This document shows positions 56,401-64,000 of a stretch of DNA of 64,000 nt, piece by piece. A program made the position numbers and the translations under genes. How positions within the stretch are numbered: position 1 is the stretch's first letter; the number at the start of each line of letters is the position of its first letter. The notes under the pieces are model-generated. The model ran no database searches, had not been told where the DNA came from, and was given only the letters and a program-made list of their open reading frames with translations. Where the stretch lies: NCBI RefSeq assembly GCF_910592395.1, contig NC_088324.1:5112953-5176952 (forward strand). Reading direction: 5' to 3'. Source of the stretch: Lineus longissimus (lineage: Eukaryota; Nemertea; Pilidiophora; Heteronemertea; Lineidae).

Positions 56401-56844
56401 AGACGAAATGCGGCAGAAGGGAATAGAGTGGTCGTTTCACCCTCCCACTGCATCGCACATGTCAGGTGTCTGGGAGCGCCTGGTAAAAATCGCCAAGGGA
56501 CATCTTAGGACCGTGTCAGCCAACTGCCAACTTACTGACTGTGGTCTCCGAGCATTGCTAGCCGAAGTAGAAGCTGTCATGAATGGGCGCCCCCTGTGTC
56601 CTGTGTCAGATGACCCTAAGGATATGGAAGTTTTAACTCCAAATCACTTCTTGTTGCACAGGAAGGTGGAAGGACTACCGCCCGGTGTGTTTGTGAAAGA
56701 GGATTCCATCCTGAGAAAGGAGTGGAGGAAGGTCCAGTACCTACTCGATCTCTTCTGGGAACGTTGGCTGAGAGAGTACGTGCCCAGCCAACAGCGACTG
56801 GACAAGTGGAGATTAGAACGTCAGAATCTGAAGGTCGGAGATAT
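53468..56844 (+). CDS. BEL/Pao gag-protease-integrase polyprotein, RT/RNase H absent
   Basis: ATG at 53468. Residues 1-50 form a coiled coil. A DUF1759-type gag covers about 80-270 (PDLDVVKFSGDPAEYHRF). CCHC-like knuckles follow (CCVCGGAH, CFNCLNKGH, CAVCSQKH, about 318-380). The retropepsin has LLDSGSQETFI near residue 437. After RYEVGMLWKSP (about 645), where reverse transcriptase should start, the text goes in frame to the region just before integrase, so some 700 or more residues are missing without loss of frame. Integrase has an HHCC zinc site (HKKADHAG...CFECRK, about 820-860) and D-D-E residues near 891 (VDLWGPM), 952 (FCDSGSNF) and 1001 (GVWERLVK). The final residues after VGD (56844-56929) are Harbinger sequence. 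Confidence 0.9.
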
Positions 56845-57207
56845 GGGCCCGTATTCTAAGATGTTCCTTAAATCAACATTAAAGGGCCCTTTAGTTAAGT
56901 GTCCCTTAGCTAAGTGTCCCTTTCCTTAAGTGTCCCTCAGCCATCCGTATTCAAGAACCAGACTTTGGCTTCCCTTCCACTAAGGTGTCACTTTAATAAA
57001 GAATTGCAAAAGGGCCCCTTATAGCAGTGTCCCTTTTACTAAGTGACCCTTATGCTTATGTATTCGGTGATAAAATGCATTTCCACATGTGGTTACCTAA
57101 ACGCATTCATGACGTTATCATTGAGCACATGCATTGTATACAGTGTAGGCTACCTCTGCAAGTAAGTTGAACATCACAGACATCTGCGAGTTGAACATCT
57201 GCACAGC

Positions 57208-58186
57208 CATGCCTCTAAAAAATGTTCCGAAGGTCGAACGCGACGAAGCTTCAATGAATTAGAGAAGCAGTTCCTAATGAATCTTGTGCAAAAGGAAAAG
57301 AGTATTCTGGACTTGAAAAAAATACGAACAAAGTTACTAGCAGAAAAAACCAGGTGTGGGATAGGATTGTCAAAAAGTTCAATGAGCAGCCATCAATAAA
57401 GAAAGGGGAAGTGCAGTGCAGTGCAGTGCCACACAGCTGAAGAAGGTCCTTGAGAACTTGAAAGCGGAGGCCAAATAAGACGTCGCCCAGGAGAAGAAAA
57501 CTCGCCAACAGACAGGAGGGGGGGTCCGAGGAGACAGACACTGTCGCCGATGATCTGTCGCATACGGTTGCATCCTATTGTGATGAAGTGCTGAACCAAT
57601 TGGATAACAGCTTTGACGATGACAACGACTATCATAATGTACCAGGTTAGTAGGCATATACACTATTTGCCTTGAAATGTGCATTGCTGAAGGATAAGTA
57701 ATTTGCTTGCAGATGCTGGAATGTCCCATGGTACCTAACTCTCACTGAGTTTCTTGTTCCTATTGCAGAAACAATAAAGAAGCATACAGCTGCTGGAAAA
57801 CCGCCGACCGACGAGTCTGATGCAGAGAATCCATCAGCCAGGAGTGAAGATGAAGTGAGCCAGCCCACTATATCGATGACAGTACGCCTGGTACACCTGC
57901 TACATCCTCCAAACAGCAAACCATGTCTTCCAAAAGCCCTGCCCACGGCCCTGCTATGACTGCTGCTCTGGAAATGCAGAGGAAGGAGCATGCTCCGCAA
58001 ATGAAATATCTGGAGGAGAAGATTCAATTTCAACGGGAAGAACATGACAAGCGCATGGAACTGTTCAGGCATCAGATGAATGTATTGGTAAATGCCAACA
58101 AACAAGTGGCACAATCATCAGAGCAGGAAACAGCAAACAACACCACTGATTACCAACTTTTTAGTATTTATTCTGAGCTTAACTGA
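57208..58186 (+). pseudogene. Harbinger Myb/SANT-like accessory protein, broken
   Basis: Begins MPLKNVPKVERDEASMN and then, across shifts, EKQFLMNLVQKEKSILDLKK, VWDRIVKKFNEQPS and LKKVLENLKAEAK: the Myb/SANT-like domain of Harbinger-associated proteins. A probable intron (57647-57768) precedes ETIKKHTAAGKPP. The C-terminal coiled coil (ALEMQRKEHAPQMKYLEEKI...FRHQMNVLVNANK) is open to the stop at 58186. Several frameshifts and a stop disable it. Confidence 0.7.
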
Positions 58187-58419
58187 ATCATGGTACAGTT
58201 GTATGGTATAAACAAATAAATGGAAAACATTTCCATTCCTAGGATTGAAATACAAGTGGGAACACTGACACTGCAGTCTTTTTGAAACAAATATCCCTGA
58301 AGCAAGTGATTTTAAGCATCACAACATGTTTTGTTTTGTTCTGACACTGTCTGAATGTTACGTTAATTCATCAGTAATAAAGCAGTCTTGTCAAAGATAA
58401 TTGTTATACACATTCAGGG

Positions 58420-58979
58420 ACATAAATCCCTTGCCGCATCGATAGATCTCTTTTCCTCCACGCTTGGGGCCTGTATTGGAATGTGAACACCATCGATACA
58501 TACCAGAACATCACGAAAGCCATGCATTTCATAGAATGTTACCTTATTCCTCACAGCGTCCTGGCCTGTTGGAAACCGAATTATCTGTCCTTGATGTCTG
58601 GTATTAATAGCTCTGGAAACCGTCTTGACAATCCTTACAAGTCACCAGAAACGATCTGGAATGATCCAGTTGCGAAATATCGAAGTGCCACTAGCAGTTG
58701 TGTCCTTGGTGTCAAAGGGATTCCACGTTGGTTCGCTGCGTCTGGCAAGTCGGGCCCCAAGAAATCCGTCAGACAATTGAATCCATTCTTTGTGAAGCGA
58801 AAGCGCTTGAAAAATGACTCGTCATTATAGTCATTTTCATGGAGAAGTGAAGAAAAATACCAGGACAGGTATCTTTCTTGTGATTCTGGAGGATTTCTGG
58901 AAGATTCAGGATGTCTAAAATTGTGTGTTTTTGAGAGAAAGTGAATAATTCTTGTGTTTAGATATTGAGGTACTATCAT
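58420..58979 (-). pseudogene. Harbinger transposase fragment (HARBI1-like), broken
   Basis: On the minus strand the frame from 58979 reads FFKRFRFTKNGFNCLTDFLG, RGIPLTPRTQLLVALRYFA and TGSFQIVSGDL, the helix-turn-helix N-terminal region of PIF/Harbinger transposases, then a TAA. After a further shift, FYEMHGFRDVLVCIDGVHI plus PIQAP (58530-58440) gives the first catalytic Asp. The rest of the DDE domain is missing. Confidence 0.82.
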
Positions 58980-59639
58980 TGGTTGTCTTGCCTCTTTATT
59001 CTGTGTTTGTAAGTTGAGAATTTCTCTAGTTTTTTTTTCATGTTCTAAAATTTGAACCTTTTAGTTTTTTGAGAGAGAATTTGTACCATGGAGTAACATG
59101 GTTTTGGGATCAGACGACCAATACAGTACTGAAATACAGCACAAGTTATGGTTGGAAAAATCATTTGTTTCTTTCGTTAACAGGATGTGAATAAGTTCTC
59201 TGAAGACTTGATTTGATTTGAGAGTGCAAGTGGACACTCCCCTTTTTGTCTTGCCAGTGTGTAGATGGTGAATGGCACACTGACGTTGACTGACAATTTT
59301 TTAAGGTTGTGAAGCTGAGACGCCGACAGACAGACATTCAAGTGCTCTATTGTCTTGGAGTATGGGACAATAGCTTGGTTAATTGTGCATATGAAACATT
59401 GCGTCAAGATTTAACACTTTAGTGGTTACTGTAAACTCTAGTGTGATGTTTCTAGGGTTGGGTATGGTTTGCCTTGGGTTGGTTTGTGGCTTGGTGGTTA
59501 GTCGAAAAAAATTTTTGGGTTTTTTTTGGTTGGATGATTTCAACCTGTCCTCGTTGTGAGGTTGTGCTGTCCTTTGTGGGAAAGACACAGTGGGTTTGAA
59601 CAAGCTTATCGGGAGTTCTGGTTCGCTTGTTGGGGCCGC
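58980..59639. other. non-coding part of the BEL element before its 3' LTR
   Basis: No gene. The short ORFs on the minus strand are not supported. TTGGGGCCGC lies directly before the 3' LTR, where a polypurine tract would be expected, but the purine run is weak. Confidence 0.45.
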
Positions 59640-60524
59640 TGTAGTGTCTTTCCTGCTGAAGACAGGTTGGCTTGAGCGTTTCGCGGCTGAGGTGGAAATG
59701 GGCCCAAGAAACCTCAACAAGTGACGCTTTCGCCGTTTTGTATTTCTCGAAACCGGTGCGGTTTCTGAGTGTCCAACCCTGTTTGCGGGTTTTGTTGGCG
59801 CACCAAGCGTGCCTAACTATAGCATTTGCGTGGACAATCATGTGATGTAAGTATAGATGCCATAGCAAGCATCTTTTTAGTGTTCTGATCAAAGTGGATC
59901 AGGTATTTTGGGTGCTAACTGCCACGCCTCCTCCACCCCGGGCAGATTTTCCCGCTATCTTGGTCACGTGACCCTTTGTTCTCTTTAAAGTAAAAATAAG
60001 TCCCTTTCTGCCTTGTCTAAAGACATAAGATGTATGTTAAGATGTTGAGAAGACAGTTCTGTAGTTCCTGGGACCAACTTGCTGTTCCCAGTGGTTAATT
60101 TAAGCATTTGCAGTGGCTGTATGGTGCTGTCACCTGCCGTCCGTCTATGGAACTGAATGTCCTGTCCTGCTTGTCCTGCTTTACAGTAGTGTCACAACCT
60201 TGTCTTCCATGTGGATGTTTTTAGAGAAGTTTTCCTAGTTTGTTTTGGTAACTTTGATGATATGTATGACAATATTACTGGCCCTTTTGTTAGGTCAAGT
60301 GGATCTCCTGGCCCTGTTTTGATAGTTGTATTTTTTGACTAGTGTTAAGACATTGTTTGTCGCTTGTTTTTACAGTTGAACCATCATCATCATCATCATC
60401 ATCATCATCTTCATCGTTGTGTTCGTCATCAAGTTTGTACGAATAAAGATCAAAGGAAGAAGACGGATAGTTTCTACACTTTTATTCACGCAAATTGCAC
60501 TGGGGTCGAAGACCCCCCACTACA
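59640..60524 (+). repeat. 3' LTR (885 bp)
   Basis: Same ends as the 5' LTR. Shorter mainly because the CAT tract (60382-60410) has fewer units. Confidence 0.93.
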
Positions 60525-60751
60525 GAAGAGAGTCAGCCTCATGATCAGGAGGTCATGGGTTCGACTCCCGGCCAAGTCACTGCTTAGTTCCCCTACTGGT
60601 CGAGTTAAAGTGAGCACCTTCTGGTTGCTCCTTGAAACCCCTGATTGATTTCTGTGGAGACCGGGGTAATAATATGATATCCCAAAGCGCTTTGAGCGAG
60701 AACTATAGGAATTGCGCTATATAAAAGACTCATTATTATTATTATTATTAT
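60525..60751 (+). mobile_element. tRNA-derived SINE, 3' portion (5' end lies left of the BEL element)
   Basis: GGTTCGACTCC at 60558-60568 is a perfect RNA polymerase III B box. The A-box-like AGCGCAGTGGAAGAGAGT is obtained only by joining 52495-52508 (AAGCGCAGTGGAAGA) to 60525 (GAAGAGAGTC) across the BEL insertion. The tail GCGCTATATAAAAG followed by (ATT)n at 60730-60750 is shared by many deuterostome and mollusc SINEs. The polymerase frame resumes immediately afterwards as EKQIVKPYNLADELL. Confidence 0.85.
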
Positions 60752-62040
60752 GAAAAACAAATAGTTAAACCATACAACTTGGCAGATGAACTTCTTGCCT
60801 ATTGCAAAAGTGATGTTACAATTCTACGTCGTTGCTGTGTCCTTTTTGCACGGTATTTTAATAGTATTCTGAAGGTGAACCCCTTTGAAAAAAGCGTTAC
60901 CATGGCATCTGCATGTAGTCAAGTGTATCGTCAGAACTACATGGAACCTAAAACGATTGCAGTACTGCCGCCCTATGGTTATACAGGCGACAAGCAGTCG
61001 GCTATCGGTATTAAGTGGTTGGAATGGGTCATGCCAAAAACGCCGAATCTCTTTATTCAACACGCGCAGAACGGTGGTGAAAAGGCGATTGTGAATTACA
61101 AAGTAGACGGCTGGGACGCGCAAAATAACGTTGTATATTCTTTTGATGGGTGCTATTATCACGGTAGTTCGGAATGTTTTCCTAATAAAGATACCATGAA
61201 CACGCGTACAGGTTCGACTATGGGCGAGCTCCAAGAGCGCACTATTTTTCGACGTAATTTTCTGATAGACCGCGGTTATACAGTCATTACCAAACGCGAG
61301 TGCGAATTCAAGGCGGATATTAAGGCGGACCCCGAACTAGCGGCATTTGCAGAAGATTTAAAGACCAGCGATCCTCTTAACCCCTGAGAAGCGTTTTTCG
61401 GGGGTCGAACGAACGCCGTGAAACTGTATCATAAATGCACTGAAACCGAAAATATCAAGTACGTAGACTTTACATCCCTGTGTCCGTATGTCAATAAATA
61501 TAGTCATTATCCACTTGGGCATCCTGTTGTCTACCGCGGTGAAAATCTTCAAAAGATTGAAGATCCTCTTAAGTGTGAAGGTCTAATTAAATGCAAAATT
61601 TTACCACCAAAACGCCTGTATTTTCCTGTACTACCTCAGAGAATGGGCGGTAAGTTAAAGTTTGAAGTTTGAAGTTCCTCTTTGTGCGAAGTGTGCAGAG
61701 ACGGCATCTAAAATATGTGAGCATTCAGACGATGAAAGCGCGTTGCTAGGCACATGGGTTATATCCGAAGTCAGAAAAGCGGTCGAAAAGGGTTACAGTT
61801 TATTGCAAACCTACGAAATTTGGGATTTTGAAGAAACGAGCAAATATGACCCTGTGACGAAAGAGGGTGGCTTATTTACAGGTTTTATAAACTCTTTTCT
61901 GAAACAGAAGCAGGAAGCTAGCCGGTGGCCCGATTGGTGTGAGACAGAGGATGACAAAAACAAATACATCGCTGATTATGAGAAATACGAGTGTCGTGTC
62001 GTCTTGCGGTGTTCACGGCCGCTCCGGAATTGGTGCATTA
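60752..62040 (+). pseudogene. Polinton/Maverick DNA polymerase B, polymerase domain start
   Basis: Continues the gene of 49284-50593. KQIVKPYNLADELLAYCKSDVTILRR ends the exonuclease domain (described in pieces: LAYCKSDV is the ExoIII-type motif). It runs through VVYSFDGCYYHG to LNP and a TGA at 61385-61387 where family members usually have Arg, so a CGA-to-TGA change is likely. The same frame goes on with AFFGGRTNAVKLYHK and YVDFTSLCPYVNKYSHYP, the polymerase motif A (first catalytic Asp). At 61656-61669 GTTTGAA is duplicated and shifts the frame; FEVPLCAKCAETA then continues to about 62000 (KYIADYEKYE). The later catalytic motifs are missing because another element follows. Confidence 0.88.
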
Positions 62041-62117
62041 CCAACATTTTATTGCTAAAACGGCCATTTTGGGTTCGTTGTTCCGCGGATGATTCTGCCT
62101 TTTATAGTAGTAAATGA

Positions 62118-62447
62118 TGCTGTGATCAGCATTCATTTAGGACACTAGGAAAGAGGAAACTAACAACAAGATGTATGTATCATGTTAGAATAGCCCACCC
62201 AGTACATTTGTGTAAATTGAGACTTAAGCAAAGTGCGTGTCACTGGTTTAGTTCGGCTGTCCTCAGTATAGAGGGCGCCTGTGGGTGGGACATCCCGTCT
62301 AGTCCTTTGTCTTTGAGCGCCTGTCAAGGTTGTGACAGTTGTCACTTTTGTATTTTCAGTTTAACCCTATGCCTATACTACGGAGATAAATAGACGTCTT
62401 CTTAGAGTCGAAATCGTCGTTGCTTTCCTTGATAGTGTCACATCACA
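62118..62447 (+). repeat. possible LTR of the third BEL/Pao element
   Basis: A ~330-bp block from about TGATGCTGTGATCAGC to GATAGTGTCACATCA between the polymerase remnant and a gag ORF, in the position and size of an LTR. The second LTR would lie outside the window, so it cannot be confirmed here. Confidence 0.45.
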
Positions 62448-62468
62448 GTTAAAATCTTGAGGTTCAAG

Positions 62469-64000
62469 ATGACATCCCGTAGAGGACTGGATTTGCTGTC
62501 GGAGGCCACAATGAGGAGGCTAGAAGAAGAATTCGAGACAACCCAGAGGGAAATCGAATCACTCACGGAGCAGATCGCAAATACACCCGGTGGAACCCTA
62601 CTACTTGGTGGAGCTTCGGCAAGTAGGCCTCAACCACGCCGCCTCGTGGATGAGGGTGGGAGTAGAGATGAGAGGAAGACCCCTGCGGTGCAGGGCCCTG
62701 ATGGTATTCAGTATGGACGCGGTGGTGATGCATGGGCATGGCCACCCGTCGTCAATGGTGGCCTGTCGTCACAGCCACCAGTTAGTGTGAGTGAAGGACA
62801 CTTACTTTATGGTTGTGGTGCAATGTCACAACCACTCGTCGATGGTGGCCTATCGTCACAGCCATCAGTCAGTGTCAGTGGAGGACACTTACAGCAACAT
62901 GGTGGTTATGGTTTGTCACAACCACCTGTCATCAGTGGTGATCCATTGTCAATGCCATCAGTCAGTGTGAGTGGAGGACACTTACTTCATGGTTGTGGTG
63001 CGTGGTCACAACCACTCGTCGATGGTGGCCTATTGTCACAGCCATCAGCCAGTGTGAGTGGAGGACACTTACAGCAACATGGTGGTTATGGTTTGTCACA
63101 ACCACCCTTCGAAAATAATCCACGAGTCGAACCAGAGCAGTTGTACCATGCTGCTTTTGCTGCACCCGTACCAGTAGTTATTGGAGGAACAGTATATTAT
63201 CCCGTACCGCCAAGTAATCACGTCGGGCACCCTGAGCCCCGCCCCCCGGTTACCTCTACACCCCAAGACTATCGCAACAGCCCTACAATCCATGGGGCGT
63301 CGTACAGGTGCACACCTGGTCAGTGCCATGTAACTGATCAGCAAAACAGTCAATTTGAAATGTCCAGTGTTGGCCAAGTCATGGGCAAGGTTGCTGAGAG
63401 CTTGGAACGACTATCCGTAAAGAGTAGTCTACAGCCCATGGAAGTGGTGAAGTTCGCTGGTGAACCTTCTGAATATTTGAAGTTCAAGTCACGCTTCAGT
63501 CAGATGGTGGCGTCCTACGACCTGACTGAGGAACAACAAATGTCGAGACTTCTCCAGTTCTTAGATGGCAATGCTAAGACTGCAGTGAAGTGATATGAGG
63601 GCGTCACTGGTGGGTTGAAGAAGGCCTTGGACCTACTGGAGCAACGCTTTGGGAAACCCCACCTGATCACGCAGGCCTGTGTGGACACTCTCACCCTTGG
63701 ACCGAACATTGCCAATAATGATAAACAAGGGTTGAGGGAATATGCTGACAAGGCCCGAATGATTTACGAAACACTACACTCGATGTCCGCGATGAGCGAA
63801 ATGAATATGTCCAACCTGGGTTTGATAGTTGGAAGGCTTCCTTTACGTTTGCAAGGACAATTTCGGGACAAGGCTCAGAGAATCCGTGACAAAGGCGAGA
63901 GTCCAGGTTTGAAGCATATCGTGGAGTTTGTTGAGACCGCAGCGCAGGCTGCCAATGATCCGATTTTCGACAATGTCGGGGAAAATTCCAAGGGTTTTCC
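62469..64000 (+). pseudogene. third BEL/Pao element, gag (runs off the window)
   Basis: ATG at 62469 (MTSRRGLDLLSEATMRRL). After a short coiled coil comes a Gly/Ser/Pro-rich region with tandem repeats, then a DUF1759-type gag: MEVVKFAGEPSEYLKFKSRF, a TGA at 63591-63593 where YEGVTGG should follow an Arg (AAG-TGA, likely CGA before), and the same frame continues KKALDLLEQRFGKPH to the window end. It resembles the gag at 53468 in domain but not closely in sequence, so it is a different family. Confidence 0.85.
62780..63110 (+). repeat. 87/93-bp alternating tandem repeats in gag
   Basis: GGACACTTAC recurs at about 62796, 62883, 62976 and 63063, giving alternating 87- and 93-bp steps and a 180-bp higher-order unit. 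They encode variants of VSVSGGHLLHGCGAWSQP and VSVSGGHLQQHGGYGLSQP. Confidence 0.85.

Larger units (their letters stand above)
56845..59000. mobile_element. PIF/Harbinger element remnant inside the BEL element
   Basis: The left end GGGCCCGTATTCTAAGATG matches the known start of many animal Harbinger elements. It is followed by a subterminal zone with five or six TTAAGTGTCCCTT-like repeats (56870-57050). Inside are a Myb/SANT gene on the plus strand and a transposase on the minus strand, the standard two-gene Harbinger plan. I could not find the matching right end (GAATACGGGCCC), so the right boundary given is approximate and the element may be truncated. Confidence 0.75.
52509..60524 (+). mobile_element. 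BEL/Pao LTR retrotransposon without reverse transcriptase
   Basis: LTRs at 52509-53419 and 59640-60524 both begin TGTAGTG and end CACTACA, with GAAGA duplicated at 52504-52508 and 60525-60529. Inside is one long gag-protease-integrase ORF and a Harbinger insertion. By eye the LTRs differ at about 14 positions plus CAT-repeat length (roughly 1.6%), so the insertion is fairly young. It landed in a SINE that lies in the Polinton polymerase gene. Confidence 0.93.

Noticed and set aside
60540-60610. possible tRNA gene
   Set aside because: Good B box, but the A box is split off by the BEL insertion, no cloverleaf forms, and a SINE tail with (ATT)n follows.

Overview
The window looks like animal nuclear DNA, most likely from a marine invertebrate. 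It has spliceosomal introns with clean GT/AG sites, AT-rich spacers, and a very high density of transposons of kinds typical of invertebrate genomes: BEL/Pao, Helentron, Polinton/Maverick, PIF/Harbinger and tRNA-derived SINE. I cannot name a species. No rRNA gene, true tRNA gene, CRISPR array or bacterial operon was seen.

Layout. (1) 1-10.5 kb: a decayed BEL/Pao retrotransposon (gag/protease at the left edge, reverse transcriptase at 8.8-10.4 kb) split by a 7.87-kb DNA transposon at 931-8797. That transposon has a 14-bp terminal inverted repeat, a TTTCA target duplication, a transposase gene broken at an A8 run, and two opposed minisatellite arrays. (2) 10.9-15.5 kb: a ten-exon UBZ plus HECT (G2E3-like) ubiquitin-ligase gene. 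(3) 17.9-20.7 kb: a four-exon SAP-SWIM-YqaJ nuclease gene that splices in frame. (4) 20.97-22.96 kb: a Myb/SANT ORF followed in the same frame by a broken transposase whose motif order resembles RAG1/Transib. (5) 23.07-44.61 kb: a giant Helentron (Helitron2-like). It encodes a cysteine peptidase carrying a 2A motif, a Rep-PIF1 helicase-endonuclease, and a three-exon RPA-like protein. It is split by a 5-kb element with the same two ends in the opposite orientation. That insert carries five 302-bp repeats, and one of them is interrupted by a 1,049-bp element with a 9-bp target duplication. (6) 45-62.1 kb: a decayed Polinton/Maverick protein-primed DNA polymerase B gene. A SINE lies in it, a complete-LTR BEL/Pao element lacking reverse transcriptase sits inside the SINE, and Harbinger remnants sit inside the BEL element. 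A 1.9-kb tandem duplication covers the polymerase/LTR junction. (7) 62.1-64 kb: the start of a third, different BEL/Pao element with one in-frame stop.

Insertion order can be read directly at many junctions. Most coding regions carry frameshifts, several caused by 7-10 bp tandem duplications, or CGA-to-TGA type stops. The best-preserved genes are the SAP-SWIM-YqaJ gene, the Helentron ORFs and its RPA gene, the HECT gene (with two doubtful junctions) and the gag-protease-integrase ORF of the middle BEL element. The strongest leads for new biology are the self-nested Helentron with a 2A peptide, the RAG1-like transposase neighbourhood, and the unassigned 7.9-kb transposon.
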